Below, in pieces: positions 52,669 through 61,500 of a stretch of DNA of 64,000 nucleotides. The notes below the pieces were generated by a model that was not told the DNA's origin, did not search any database, and saw only the letters and a program-made list of their open reading frames with translations. The stretch covers positions 744,001 through 808,000 of the forward strand of contig NZ_JAFEMV010000001.1 of the NCBI RefSeq assembly GCF_016892605.1, in the 5' to 3' direction. Position 1 is the stretch's first letter. Each line of letters begins with the position of its first letter. The stretch comes from Desemzia sp. RIT 804. GTDB lineage: Bacteria; Bacillota; Bacilli; Lactobacillales; Carnobacteriaceae. Both the position numbers and the translations under genes were made by a program.

Positions 52669-53211
52669 TTTCCGCTTGTGGCGGGTCAAGGTACTCTTAC
52701 TAATTCCAGTCATCTTCTCCACCTCTGTGTAGGAGTGAGTCTCTAGGAGACTCATAGCCAGAGTGATCTGCTGTTGAGAGAACTTTTTTGGACGACCTTC
52801 TCGGTATCCTGGTCGCTGTTTAGCAATCTCTTTCCCTTCTTGAGTTCGTTCTACGATTAGGTCACGTTCAAAGTCCGCGAAGGCGCTAAAAATGGTGAAA
52901 ATTAGTCTACCTGTAGACGTATTCTCAATCACGCCCAAGTTTAACACATTAATCTTAACCCCTTTTTCGAAGAGTACTTTAATCGTGTTCAAGGCGTCTT
53001 GGGTGCTCCGAGCGAATCGGTCTAGTTTTGTTACTACTAGCGTATCTCCAGTTTGAAGTTCCTGTAGGAGCTTTTGAAATTCAGGACGATCGTTTTTCGT
53101 TCCGGTAATTTTTTCATAATAGATCCGTTCGCAATGTTCCTCTTCCAGTTGGCGCATCTGCCCTTCTAAATCCTGATGGCGAGTACTTACCCGAGCATAG
53201 CCATATTTCAC
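52648..53211 (-). CDS. Serine resolvase/invertase
   Basis: 187 aa from GTG 53211 ([14 protein letters not shown]), with GAGGGTG upstream; a longer frame from 53232 is possible. Catalytic Ser in [18 protein letters not shown] motif, [19 protein letters not shown], and C-terminal HTH ([18 protein letters not shown]). Resolves cointegrates of a Tn3-like transposon or plasmid multimers. Probable res-site dyads lie just upstream. Confidence 0.92.
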   Translation of the reverse strand: MKYGYARVSTRHQDLEGQMRQLEEEHCERIYYEKITGTKNDRPEFQKLLQELQTGDTLVVTKLDRFARSTQDALNTIKVLFEKGVKINVLNLGVIENTSTGRLIFTIFSAFADFERDLIVERTQEGKEIAKQRPGYREGRPKKFSQQQITLAMSLLETHSYTEVEKMTGISKSTLTRHKRKLTYLTQ

Positions 53212-53232
53212 GTTATTCACCCTCTTTTTCAC

Positions 53233-53580
53233 TTTACTTTTGACTATAAGTTATGACACCGTTGTATGTATTGATTTTACTGGATTGTAAAATCATAGTC
53301 AATACTCTTGAATTATGACCATATACTAACGATTGATATTAGACTAAACAATATAAAAATTTTTCTCTTAAAAAATGTGTTTTCAATTTGGCATAAATAA
53401 CACCTTAAACTTATACAAGAAAATTATTTATCAAATCTCTGCACATGTTAAACACTTAATTAAAAGGACTTGTATCCTTTAAAGTCAAGTCAGAGTAACA
53501 AAAAAAGGATCTTTGACAAGTAGATTCTTTTGTTTGGTAACTTAATTATAGGAGCTCACTGGTCTTTTTTCATTTAAAAA
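53233..53580. other. Noncoding region upstream of the resolvase (candidate res site)
   Basis: Dyad words around 53265-53320: GTATTGATTTTAC facing GTAAAATCATAGTCAATAC, plus repeated ATGACAC/ATGACCAT. Subsites of this kind upstream of a resolvase gene suggest res. No gene seen. Confidence 0.4.
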
Positions 53581-53629
53581 TAAGATTTAGTGCCAGTGAA
53601 CCGATTGGTTCACCAACACTAAATCTTAT
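53581..53629. terminator. Hairpin after the NhaC gene
   Basis: TAAGATTTAGTG pairs with CACTAAATCTTA (small bulges), inner GAACC/GGTTC pairing. Confidence 0.5.
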
Positions 53630-53687
53630 AGAGCCCAAAAAAAGCCAAAAGCACGTTTGAATTGTGCTTTCGACTCTTCCTTATTTT

Positions 53688-55064
53688 TTATAACGTTGAG
53701 GATTCCAGTTTCTTAATCCCTATATTCGCATATCCGCTGATAACGGTTAAAATAGGCGACAATAAGCAGAAAAACGCAAATGGCAAGTAGGTTAACGTTG
53801 GAACACCTAAGGCGGTTGAGATGAACACGCCACTTACTCCCCAAGGAATCAATGAATTAATAACAGCACCGGCATCTTCCAATACACGTGATAGAGCTAA
53901 AGGTGATAAATCTGATTGCTTATAGGTCTTCTTAAATGCATTTCCTGGTAAAACAATCGCTAGGTATTGTTCTCCGACTAGAGCATTTACCCCAATAGCA
54001 GATAACGCTGTTACAAGAATTAAGTTTCCAATCGATAAACTTGCATCCGAAATAGGCGACATTACGGTATCAATAATTTTGAATTCCATTAATAATCCAC
54101 CAAGAGCTAGGGCTAGAATAATCAGCGAAATAGACCACATCATACTCTGAACACCACCTCGTGACAATAACGCATCAATTATTTCATTGCCCGTTGTTGA
54201 AACATACCCTTCTTGAATGTAACTTGAAATTTCAGTCAATTTAACAGATGGAGAATTAAACTTCAATAAGCCTATCGACAAGCCAATATTAATTAATAAC
54301 GTTGGAATTGCTGGGATTCGTTTCCATGAAGAAATGAGTATAAAGATAATTGGAATAGCAGCCAACCAATTCACTTGAAAATTAGATTCTATTACCTTTG
54401 TTAACCCCACAACTTGATTTGTTGTTGCAAGCTCATTATTCATACCAAAGAATAAAAATAATAAGGTAGATAAAATTAAACTTGGAATCGTTGTCCACAT
54501 TAGATTTTTTATGTGCTTAAACAGATCAACTTCAGCAATCGCGGCTGCTAAATTCGTACTATCTGACAGTGGTGACATCTTATCGCCAAACACACTACCT
54601 GAAACAATGGCACCTGCTATTAAACCAGGTTCGAAACCCATAGCTGTTCCCATTCCTAGAAAAGCTAAGCCAATTGTAGAAACAGTCGTTAGTGCTGAAC
54701 CAATAGATGTACCGACTACGGCACAAATTAAAAAGACCGATGGAATAAAAAAGCTCGGATTCAATAATTTGAAGCCAACTACCATCATCGAAGGAATAAT
54801 TCCAGATGCAATCCAAACAGAAATAAGCGCGCCGATTAGAATAAAGATAATCATCGGTATGATACCTGTCTTAACTCCTTTTTGAATGCCATTATGAATC
54901 TCTTCCCAAGAGTGTCTGCGAAATCTTCCCCAAACAATCAGCAACGTAATTGCCAATAGTAAAGGTGTTTGTGGATCTAATTTAAACTTAATAATGCTAA
55001 CACCAATCATAATTAATAATAGTAACAGTAAAGCTAAACTTTCTCGTATGGACAACTTTTTCAT
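53688..55064 (-). CDS. nhaC: NhaC-type Na+/H+ antiporter
   Basis: 458 aa from ATG 55064 (CAGGAGTG upstream). About eleven membrane helices. NhaC signature segments: IGSALTTVSTIGLAFLGMGTAMGF, GAIVSGSVFGDKMSPLSDSTNLAAAI and NALVGEQYLAIVLPGNAF. Exports Na+ in exchange for protons, useful in saline or alkaline habitats. A stand-alone gene flanked by mobile-element relics. Confidence 0.92.
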   Translation of the reverse strand: MKKLSIRESLALLLLLLIMIGVSIIKFKLDPQTPLLLAITLLIVWGRFRRHSWEEIHNGIQKGVKTGIIPMIIFILIGALISVWIASGIIPSMMVVGFKLLNPSFFIPSVFLICAVVGTSIGSALTTVSTIGLAFLGMGTAMGFEPGLIAGAIVSGSVFGDKMSPLSDSTNLAAAIAEVDLFKHIKNLMWTTIPSLILSTLLFLFFGMNNELATTNQVVGLTKVIESNFQVNWLAAIPIIFILISSWKRIPAIPTLLINIGLSIGLLKFNSPSVKLTEISSYIQEGYVSTTGNEIIDALLSRGGVQSMMWSISLIILALALGGLLMEFKIIDTVMSPISDASLSIGNLILVTALSAIGVNALVGEQYLAIVLPGNAFKKTYKQSDLSPLALSRVLEDAGAVINSLIPWGVSGVFISTALGVPTLTYLPFAFFCLLSPILTVISGYANIGIKKLESSTL

Positions 55065-55268
55065 TCTATACACTCCTGATTTTATAGTGATGAAGTAAAA
55101 TTAGTCATACGATAATAAGTGATGCCCCCTGTAGTGTTGCATAAAAACATGCTACTACTCCCTTTCTTTCCGATATGTACCCTTCTACCTTAATATATCC
55201 AGCAGAAAATACTATTTCTCTAGTATCAACCATTAATAAGCGAATGTCAAAGCAATTTAGTATATTTG

Positions 55269-56323
55269 ATTTGTCAAATTAAGCTAGACAAAATATCTTT
55301 ATTCATGTAACTCATAAATACTTCCAAGGGCGTTTGGTAATTTAATATTTTTCTAGGGATGTTATTTCGTTTGTCTGCAACAGAAGAAATGAAACTTTGG
55401 TCTACCAGATTGAAATCCATCGCCTTAGGCAATCCCTCTTTTCGCAAGAGACCGTTGGAATGCTCATTCAGACCACGTTGCGAAGGTGTTCCTGGATCAG
55501 CAAAATAGATGGCAACGTCGTGCTGGTTACTTAAAGCTTTCCAGTTATAGAATTCTTTTCCGCAATCAAAAGTGATCGATTTAAATAAATGCCTTGGAAT
55601 GGCATTAAACCAATGATCCATAGCAGCTTCAATGTCGCTGGCTCTCCGCCCATCGGGCTTCAAAGTAATAATGACCTTAGAAAGACCTTCTACCAAGGTA
55701 ATGATGGCGCTCTTGTGATGAGCCCCCACAATGGTGTCGCCTTCGATATGACCGAACTCTTCTTCGAAGTCAGGATAATCGGTCTTTCTTTCAACAATAT
55801 TCCGTTTGAAGGCTTGTTTTCCTCTTCGTTCTTGATGACCATTGGGTTTTCTTTTCCCCTTCATAGGAAGTGTAACTTCATCGAAGACTTTTTCTTTAAA
55901 CTGCCGGTAAAGAGTTCGCATAGAACAGCTGATGATCATTTCTTTTCGTCCAATAATCACATCAGGAGTTCAGCCTTGATTTACTTTTTCCTTGATATAG
56001 GTCTGTTGTTCTTTTGGTAAGATGATTCTCTGTCTGCCACACCGTTTCTTATTTTCTTTATATTGTTGGTAGTAATCGAGGGCCGTATGGCCTTCTTTCA
56101 AGAAATGAATGACATTATAAATGGGCGTTCGAGATCGTTTCAGGAACTCAGCAATTTTAGCGACTTTAATATTTTGGTGATAATAAGACTCTATCATCAC
56201 TAATTCATCCGTGGTAAGATGGGTGTAGGTCATTCGTGATCACTCCTATGTTTTCTTTGGTCGGAAATACATTTTGAGTGTACCACGAATGGCTTTTTTA
56301 TTTGTCTAGCTTAATTTTACAAT
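55269..56323 (-). mobile_element. IS30-family element (second type), inactivated
   Basis: Terminal inverted repeats: left GTCAAATTAAGCTAGACAAA (about 55270), right complement of TTGTAAAATTAAGCTAGACA (about 56318). Different from the IS30 at 5738. Its transposase carries a nonsense mutation. Confidence 0.85.
55274..56233 (-). pseudogene. IS30-family transposase with in-frame TGA
   Basis: 319-codon frame broken once: KEKVNQG-TGA-TPDVIIGRKE, where Trp is expected (TGG to TGA at 55970-55972). N-terminal HTH MTYTHLTTDELVMIESYY; DDE core D in HIEGDTIVGAH, D in TFDCGKEF, E in LNEHSNGLLR. Everything else is intact. Confidence 0.88.
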
Positions 56324-56522
56324 CGGCGTATTTTAAAAAGTATTAATAGATAATCAAGTTAGTAACTTAAGGAGGATAGTATTGTGAAAGAATATAAAAA
56401 GAACCACTGTTAAAGATGTAAATATAATAGAAATTACACGAATAAGTATTATCTACTGTTATAAAACTAGTATTATTAACATATAAATAATATTATTTTT
56501 GTAAGAGAGGAAGTGTATTTTT

Positions 56523-56594
56523 ATGGAATTTGGTTTATCTTTAATGTGTTTCTTATTGATAATAAGTTTTATTTTAAAAAGGAAAGATAAGTAA
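56523..56594 (+). CDS. 23-aa membrane peptide upstream of secreted protein
   Basis: MEFGLSLMCFLLIISFILKR then KDK, one helix and a basic tail, with GAGAGGAAG 9 nt before the ATG. It lies 18 bp before the secreted-protein gene, so likely co-transcribed. May be an immunity-like or toxin-like peptide. Confidence 0.45.
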   Translation: MEFGLSLMCFLLIISFILKRKDK

Positions 56595-56612
56595 AATTAG
56601 GAGGAGAAATAA

Positions 56613-57164
56613 TTGAACATAAAAAAAACTATAATCACGGGGTTAGCAACTACTTTACTTACAATGCCAGCTCTGTTTACAGCAACGACGGTTCAGGCAC
56701 AGTCTGAAGGGGCAGAAACAAATATAGAATACCAAATGCCTGATAAATCTGTTTCTGAAATAAGAAACTATGCTGAAGAAATCGGAATAAATGTATATGA
56801 TACTGAAGTAATTATAACAGATGCCCAAATGATAGAGCTTTTCAATTATATGGGATATGATATTGAGCCTGACCCCTCCTCAGGTATGTTTGCAAGAGCG
56901 GCTGGAGTAACAAAAATAGTTTCTAAAGGTAAAGGTTCATGGGATATTTATTTAAGTAAAGGATTTATAAAAACTTATTACGCAGCAGGACCTGTTTTAT
57001 CAGCTGGACTTACTGCAGCAATTACTGTTTTGGTTCCGGGTGTTGGTTGGACAGTAGCGGCTACTATGGTTTCTACTTTAAGCGGTATTATCGGATCAGA
57101 AGTTACACATGGAGTAGTATTTAGAATTAGAAACTGGAAGATATCATCAGCTGACAAACAATAA
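56613..57164 (+). CDS. Secreted protein with Gly/Ala-rich hydrophobic domain, bacteriocin-like
   Basis: 183 aa, TTG start with AGGAGGAGA upstream. Signal peptide ends near VQAQS (about 30). A soluble part (30-115) is followed by a strongly hydrophobic Gly/Ala-rich segment (GPVLSAGLTAAITVLVPGVG and VAATMVSTLSGIIGSEV, 128-168) like those of membrane-inserting bacteriocins. Ends RNWKISSADKQ. No known family. Preceded by a 23-aa membrane peptide and closed by a terminator. Confidence 0.6.
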   Translation: MNIKKTIITGLATTLLTMPALFTATTVQAQSEGAETNIEYQMPDKSVSEIRNYAEEIGINVYDTEVIITDAQMIELFNYMGYDIEPDPSSGMFARAAGVTKIVSKGKGSWDIYLSKGFIKTYYAAGPVLSAGLTAAITVLVPGVGWTVAATMVSTLSGIIGSEVTHGVVFRIRNWKISSADKQ

Positions 57165-57220
57165 TATTTATTCTGTTGAATCAGCATTTTAACTTATAGA
57201 GTTTACTTAATAAAACACTG

Positions 57221-57272
57221 ATAGTCCCAAACTTCTTATGCTTTTTTAGCAATCTTGAGTTTGGGACTACTT
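57221..57272 (+). terminator. Terminator of the secreted-protein gene
   Basis: TAGTCCCAAACTT pairs with GAGTTTGGGACTA, then TTTTATT. Confidence 0.85.
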
Positions 57273-57377
57273 TTATTCAATCTATAAAAAATGATTAGTC
57301 TAAAGTTATATGGGTCTGTTTTTAGAAATTTTGCGTAAGTATGTTATCAGTTTTATGTGAAGCTTTGTTTATTTAAT

Positions 57378-57647
57378 TTATTTTTTAGCATGATCAAAAA
57401 GATGCTCGTACATTGGGTTATACCCTTCTCGTTGACGATTTGTTAAGCGAATGCTGGTATAGTTTTCAACTAACATAGGAACCATATCATTAGTAGTCGA
57501 CTTTTCTTCATTTTCTGGTTCTTCAATAAAAGGTATTAAAGTATTCAAACATAACAATACATAAGGAGAAATCTTCGCAGTCTTTTTTGCTTTGAAGAAC
57601 GAGTTGGAAACATCTTTCTGATTCGCTTTTTCGTTTGTATTTTCCAC
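57378..57647 (-). CDS. Hypothetical plasmid protein, 5' end displaced
   Basis: 89 aa from GTG 57647, but the coding-like frame continues upstream to about 57710 (SYTHSFSRKQKNELKQFG) where it abuts the recombinase remnant. Helical segment KISPYVLLCLNTLIPFIEE and basic C-terminus. Compatible with a small partition or DNA-binding protein truncated by recombination; not recognised. Confidence 0.4.
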   Translation of the reverse strand: MENTNEKANQKDVSNSFFKAKKTAKISPYVLLCLNTLIPFIEEPENEEKSTTNDMVPMLVENYTSIRLTNRQREGYNPMYEHLFDHAKK

Positions 57648-57721
57648 TCCAAATTGTTTTAACTCATTTTTTTGTTTTCTACTGAATGAGTGGGTGTACG
57701 ACCGACGTCATTTGTTCCTTG

Positions 57722-57838
57722 TTAATGCCGATCAAAAACAAAAAAAACGTCGCGTTCGGCGTTTTTTTTGCGTCTCAAACAGAATAAAAAGTCGTTGAGT
57801 TCTTGCTGCGTTCTTAATGGTTGTACATTATAACTCAT
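57722..57838 (-). pseudogene. Inverted 5' copy of the short tyrosine recombinase
   Basis: From ATG 57838: MSYNVQPLRTQQELNDFLF, CLRRKKNAERDVF, then an extra T in a T8 run shifts the frame; the true frame would give LFLIGIN before homology to the 33947 copy ends. Promoter dyad, hairpin and dif-like site upstream are also copied (57867-57977). Confidence 0.8.
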
Positions 57839-57866
57839 TGAAATGGTCTCTCCTCTCACAAAACAG

Positions 57867-57904
57867 ATACATGATTTCGTTCATTATACCACGAAATCAT
57901 GTAT
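57867..57904 (-). promoter_or_regulatory. Recombinase-copy promoter with dif-arm half-sites
   Basis: ATACATGATTTCG (57867-57879) and CGAAATCATGTAT (57892-57904) flank a leftward TATAAT (complement at 57884-57889). Same layout as 33881-33918. Confidence 0.6.
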
Positions 57905-57923
57905 TGGACACCGGTATAAAAAA

Positions 57924-57977
57924 AGAACCCTATAGAGATAGGATTCTGGATACACGATTTTATGTAATTTCATGTAT
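57924..57977 (+). repeat. dif-like site S4 with adjacent hairpin
   Basis: Hairpin AGAACCCTAT-AGAG-ATAGGATTCT (57924-57947); site 57950-57977: ATACACGATTT, spacer TATGTA, ATTTCATGTAT. Same spacer as S2. Confidence 0.8.
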
Positions 57978-58009
57978 TGATCAACCGTTACTGTTGCCAC
58001 ACGGACTCA

Positions 58010-58512
58010 TTCAAGGAAAGTAGACAATAAGAAATTTGGCTTAAAAAATACTTCACCTTTTTCTCTCGCCTCACATTTTACTCCGGACGATTATCGAGAG
58101 AAGATTAATCTGTATCGCTCGACATTCAAATCGACAGCACCAACGGCACAGATTGAAGCACCTTAACCTTATGCCATGGCGGATATTAATGTAGTGGTGG
58201 TTGCGCCAACGGATGAGGTAGCGGAGAGAATTTGGATCACAAAACAGCAAATGTTAGGGGATGTGCAGACTGGAAACCAGCGTTTACTGCAGCCGCCTGT
58301 GGAACCTGAAGAACTAGGAACAACACAAGAGAGAGCAATGATGGAAGCGATGTTCAGCATTAAAGCGGTCGGTTCTCCAGAAACTATACGTAAGCAATTG
58401 GAATAATTTGCGGAGTCCAGCGGGGCTAATGAACTGATTGTGGTGACCTATACCTTCGATCCGGAAGACAGAAAGCGATCGATGGAGCTGCTTGCTGATC
58501 TTTGGTTCTAAA
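58010..58512 (+). pseudogene. Luciferase-like (LLM) flavin oxidoreductase, 3' remnant
   Basis: One frame reads FSLASHFTPDDYREKINLYR, then PTAQIEAP-TAA-PYAMADINVVVVAPTDEVAER, RLLQPPVEPEELGT, SIKAVGSPETIRKQLE-TAA-FAESSGANELIVVTYTF and DPEDRKRSMELLADLW-stop. Two nonsense codons and a missing 5' half. GC content is higher than its surroundings. It resembles MsnO8-type LLM oxidoreductases. Confidence 0.75.
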
Positions 58513-58694
58513 TCCTAGCGTGAATTGCGTATGTTTCGTTTGACGCACGGAACACGGCACTGCATAAGAAAAATAACTTTTTGCTCATTGTTGATTAGGA
58601 TCAATATTCTTCTGAGATATTTCTTCTATACTGTAGTCAAGTTGTTGAAGATGTTATCAGTGACTAAAATATAAAAAATATGGAGGAAACAAAG

Positions 58695-59381
58695 ATGAAA
58701 AAGAATTTTAAAAAGTTACTCGGAGTTACAGCAGTTGGCGCAGGTTTATTTTTAGCCAATCCACTGACTGCTGAAGCACACTGCGATACGGAACAAGGAC
58801 CAGTCTATGACGCCCTCCAAACGTCTTTAGAGGAAAGAAGCTTTGACTATATCGCACATTGGGTGCCAGAAGCGGACGAAGCAGAATTAAAAACGTACTT
58901 TGAGCGTACAATGTCCGTGAAAAATAAAACAAAAGATGCAGAAATTAACGACTTAGCTGATGATTACCTCTTTGAAAACTTTGTCCGTATCCACCGTACT
59001 AGTGAAGGTGCTCCTTACACAGGAATCAGTCATGAGCCGGTTGATCCAGGAGTGGCAGCTGCTGATGAGAGTATCGAACAAGAAAGCTTAGCCCCATTAG
59101 AAGAAGCAGGCTTTGTGACCGATGACAACCGCGAACACGTCGAAGAAGTATTTACTGACCTACTTGAAACCAAGATTTTTGAAACTGGTGATACAGAGGC
59201 AGGCCGTGCTTATGTTGAAAACTACGTCACGTTCACCCACTTATTCGAAGAAGGTCATGATGAAGCACATGAAGAAGAAGGACATAAAGAGGAACAGGAC
59301 GCACATACTGAAGAAGTGAACGCAGAGTCAGAAGAAACAGAAGGCAACTGGTTTACACAACTTTTTAGTGACTGGTTTTAA
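58695..59381 (+). CDS. Secreted DUF6448-like protein with acidic His-rich tail
   Basis: 228 aa from ATG 58695 (GGAGGAAACAAAG upstream). Signal peptide cleaved after AEA (about 27), giving mature AHCDTEQGPVYDALQTSLEE, which matches the DUF6448 start. Helical body, then an acidic His/Glu stretch (EEGHDEAHEEEGHKEEQDAH, about 190-212) and a hydrophobic end TQLFSDWF. His-rich acidic tails suggest metal binding; inference. Confidence 0.75.
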   Translation: MKKNFKKLLGVTAVGAGLFLANPLTAEAHCDTEQGPVYDALQTSLEERSFDYIAHWVPEADEAELKTYFERTMSVKNKTKDAEINDLADDYLFENFVRIHRTSEGAPYTGISHEPVDPGVAAADESIEQESLAPLEEAGFVTDDNREHVEEVFTDLLETKIFETGDTEAGRAYVENYVTFTHLFEEGHDEAHEEEGHKEEQDAHTEEVNAESEETEGNWFTQLFSDWF

Positions 59382-59482
59382 TTAAATAAACATAAATCAT
59401 ACAAAAAAGAAGTTTTTTCAAGAAACTTATTTTTTGTTAGACAGCTCTCTTGTGTAGAGAGCATCTTAAAAATTGTTTCAAA

Positions 59483-59614
59483 ACTATTGGTGCTCCCCAC
59501 CAAACAACTGTTTTAGTTGCAGGTGATGACGCAGATGCTAAGAACCAAGTTTTCGTTGCTCTAGATGGCGCTGAAAAGATTAGCTGGAATAGTGGATTTG
59601 GACTTTTCAATTAA
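59483..59614 (+). pseudogene. C-terminal gene remnant
   Basis: Frame reads TIGAPHQTTVLVAGDDADAK, NQVFVALDGAEKISWNSGFG, then LFN-stop. No start or ribosome site. Beta-rich end of an unknown protein. The rest of 59382-59824 holds only the two terminators listed. Confidence 0.4.
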
Positions 59615-59627
59615 TTGTAAGTAATGG

Positions 59628-59659
59628 AACCGATCTACATTTTTGTAGAGCGGTTTTTT
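59628..59659 (+). terminator. Terminator-like hairpin
   Basis: AACCGATCTAC pairs with GTAGAGCGGTT (one mismatch), T6 follows. Confidence 0.75.
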
Positions 59660-59684
59660 ATTTGCGTTCTACTTACAATCCAGA

Positions 59685-59731
59685 TAAAAAAGGACTCTGA
59701 CGCTGTTTAAGCAGTAAAGTCCTTTTTTTAA
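59685..59731. terminator. Terminator-like hairpin
   Basis: AAAAAAGGACT pairs with AGTCCTTTTTT; inner GACGCTGTTTAAGCAGT loop. Confidence 0.7.
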
Positions 59732-59824
59732 TCAATGCATCATTTTGCTGGTTTTCATGTCTCTTAAACGATTAACCCTTTTAGAAATATAGTAATTCAT
59801 AATAACCAAACTTTTAATAAGAGA

Positions 59825-60202
59825 TTAAAGCAATTGTTTTTGAGATTCTACGGTAACTTCAAGTAATTTATTCATAAAGGGATAGTCCTCTTTCATTTGG
59901 TCAAACTCTTCGCCAGTATCGAGGAAACGTGCCCGTCCTTCAATTAAGAATCCTGTTCCTTGATAACCATTGAAACCTTCAACTTCTCGACTACCTAGAG
60001 TTAAGATAACTTTGTCGTTCTTTATCATATCTGCTTGAACGCTTGTAAATCCAGCGATTGGAGCTAAGATGCGTTCATCGTTAGTTATACGTAAATATGA
60101 GTTCCAAGTACAACGAACATGTGGGGTCTCACTGCTTCCCCATGATGTAACAGAAACCACACCCTCGTGTTTGATAACTTCAAAAAAAGTTTTACTTAAC
60201 AT
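59825..60202 (-). CDS. Pyridoxamine 5'-phosphate oxidase-like (split-barrel FMN) protein
   Basis: 125 aa. Split-barrel pattern: EGVVSVTSWGSSETPHVRCTWNSYLRI, ERILAPIAGFTSVQADMIKNDKVILTLG, GYQGTGFLIEGRARF. It probably binds FMN or another flavin/F420-like cofactor; substrate unknown. ATAGGAGG precedes the ATG. Lies in the S4-S5 cassette. Confidence 0.85.
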   Translation of the reverse strand: MLSKTFFEVIKHEGVVSVTSWGSSETPHVRCTWNSYLRITNDERILAPIAGFTSVQADMIKNDKVILTLGSREVEGFNGYQGTGFLIEGRARFLDTGEEFDQMKEDYPFMNKLLEVTVESQKQLL

Positions 60203-60438
60203 ATTTAGCCTCCTATATTGATCTATCGTATTTCATAAGAATTATACTCCTAAACGAACATATGTTCAATAACTCCCTTTTTAACATAATTGCAAAATGA
60301 TAAAGTTAACAATGGAGCTATATAAAACCTATTAGGCCATTTTGCGAATGATTCTGTAACTAATTTACCTTTAGCGATTAACTATCTACTTACAGTATTT
60401 TTTTCTTATGGAGTAGAGAATAAAATCAGATAAAAAAC

Positions 60439-60490
60439 AACCTTGATTTAACAAGGTTTCAAATACACGTTTTTAAGCAATTTCATGTAT
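60439..60490 (+). repeat. dif-like site S5 with adjacent hairpin
   Basis: Hairpin AACCTTG-ATTTAA-CAAGGTT (60439-60458); site 60463-60490: ATACACGTTTT, spacer TAAGCA, ATTTCATGTAT. Same spacer as S1. Confidence 0.8.
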
Positions 60491-60524
60491 ATGTAAATAT
60501 AAAAGGAATGGAGAGTTGAAAAAT

Positions 60525-60614
60525 ATGTTCCAAAAATTAACTTATTCTACTAAAAAATTAATTGGATCTATATTTGATTTAATTTCTAGTATAGTAATTG
60601 TTCTATTACCTTAA
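60525..60614 (+). CDS. 29-aa hydrophobic peptide filling the S5-S6 cassette
   Basis: MFQKLTYSTKKLIGSIFDLI then SSIVIVLLP. Basic start and hydrophobic end, with GGAATGGAGAG before the ATG. The only open frame in the 218 bp between two dif-like sites. Type I toxin-like or membrane peptide; inference. Confidence 0.45.
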   Translation: MFQKLTYSTKKLIGSIFDLISSIVIVLLP

Positions 60615-60685
60615 AAAATTTACCAAAAGAGAGATTAATAGACATTGAATTCATGCGTTTTATTAGTTATAAAAAGGTAAAATAA

Positions 60686-60736
60686 CTATTGATTTAACAA
60701 TGTTTTACATACATGACTTTATCTAATTTCATGTGT
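60686..60736 (+). repeat. dif-like site S6 with adjacent weak hairpin
   Basis: Hairpin ATTG-ATTTAA-CAAT plus flanking pairs; site 60709-60736: ATACATGACTT, spacer TATCTA, ATTTCATGTGT. Confidence 0.7.
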
Positions 60737-60800
60737 CTTCATAATCCCTAGACGACAGAGAATAGAAAATTATCTTTATAAAATAATAGGAGAGTGAAAT

Positions 60801-61220
60801 GTGGAGATTAGAGTAGCAAATGACTTAGATTACCCTGCTTTAAGACGTATACACTTAGAATCACGACGTAAAAGCTTTTATTGGATAGATCCAGAGGAAA
60901 TGTCTTTAAAAGATTTTGATAAACACACTGTAGGAGAATTTATCATTTTAGCAGAAGAAAATTTTGAAATTCTTGGATTTGCTTCGTTACATTTACCAGA
61001 TAATTTTATACATAACTTATTTATTCATCCTGATTTTTCAGGTAAAGGTATTGGCACCCAATTGATTAATGCCTCTATAAACAAAATGAATAAACCAATA
61101 GAGTTGAAGTGTGTATCTGAAAATAAAAAAGCTATGGAATCCTATGAAAATAATGGCTGGAAAAAAGTTGTCGAAGAAGGTAATCCGAATGAAAAGTATT
61201 GGGTTATGGTGTATGAATAA
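60801..61220 (+). CDS. GNAT-family N-acetyltransferase
   Basis: 139 aa, GTG start at 60801 after AGGAGAGTG. Acetyl-CoA motif NLFIHPDFSGKGIGTQLINASI (about 73-92) and C-terminal KKAMESYENNGWKKV. Substrate unknown. First gene right of S6. Confidence 0.88.
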   Translation: MEIRVANDLDYPALRRIHLESRRKSFYWIDPEEMSLKDFDKHTVGEFIILAEENFEILGFASLHLPDNFIHNLFIHPDFSGKGIGTQLINASINKMNKPIELKCVSENKKAMESYENNGWKKVVEEGNPNEKYWVMVYE

Positions 61221-61303
61221 ATTATAGTCTATTTTATTAAGTTCTTACAGCTATCTAAAATCTTGATTAAATACTATACTTACTGAAGAGAGAAATGATA
61301 GCT

Positions 61304-61341
61304 AAAAAAACTGACACCAGCACAGCACTGGGATCAGTTTT
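61304..61341 (+). terminator. Terminator of the acetyltransferase gene
   Basis: AAAACTGACACCAG pairs with CTGGGATCAGTTTT with mismatches, T6 follows. Confidence 0.7.
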
Positions 61342-61500
61342 TTATTTAACCCTCTTTTTTTATTGTCTTTGAAATAAGGATTCAAGTTAAATGTTTTTAG
61401 CGCATATTAAGGATTTATATCGGTCTATTGTGTATTAATAATTTGGAAAATTCAACTATTTTTTAACACTAGCTCCTTCGTAGAGACGTAGTTATAAAAA

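Noticed and set aside
55970-55972. UGA read as Trp (recoding), since the IS30 transposase and Fic fragment both have TGA where Trp fits
   Set aside because: All intact genes in the window use TGG for Trp and TGA as a stop (for example fetA ends in TGA). Two G-to-A changes in decaying genes suffice.
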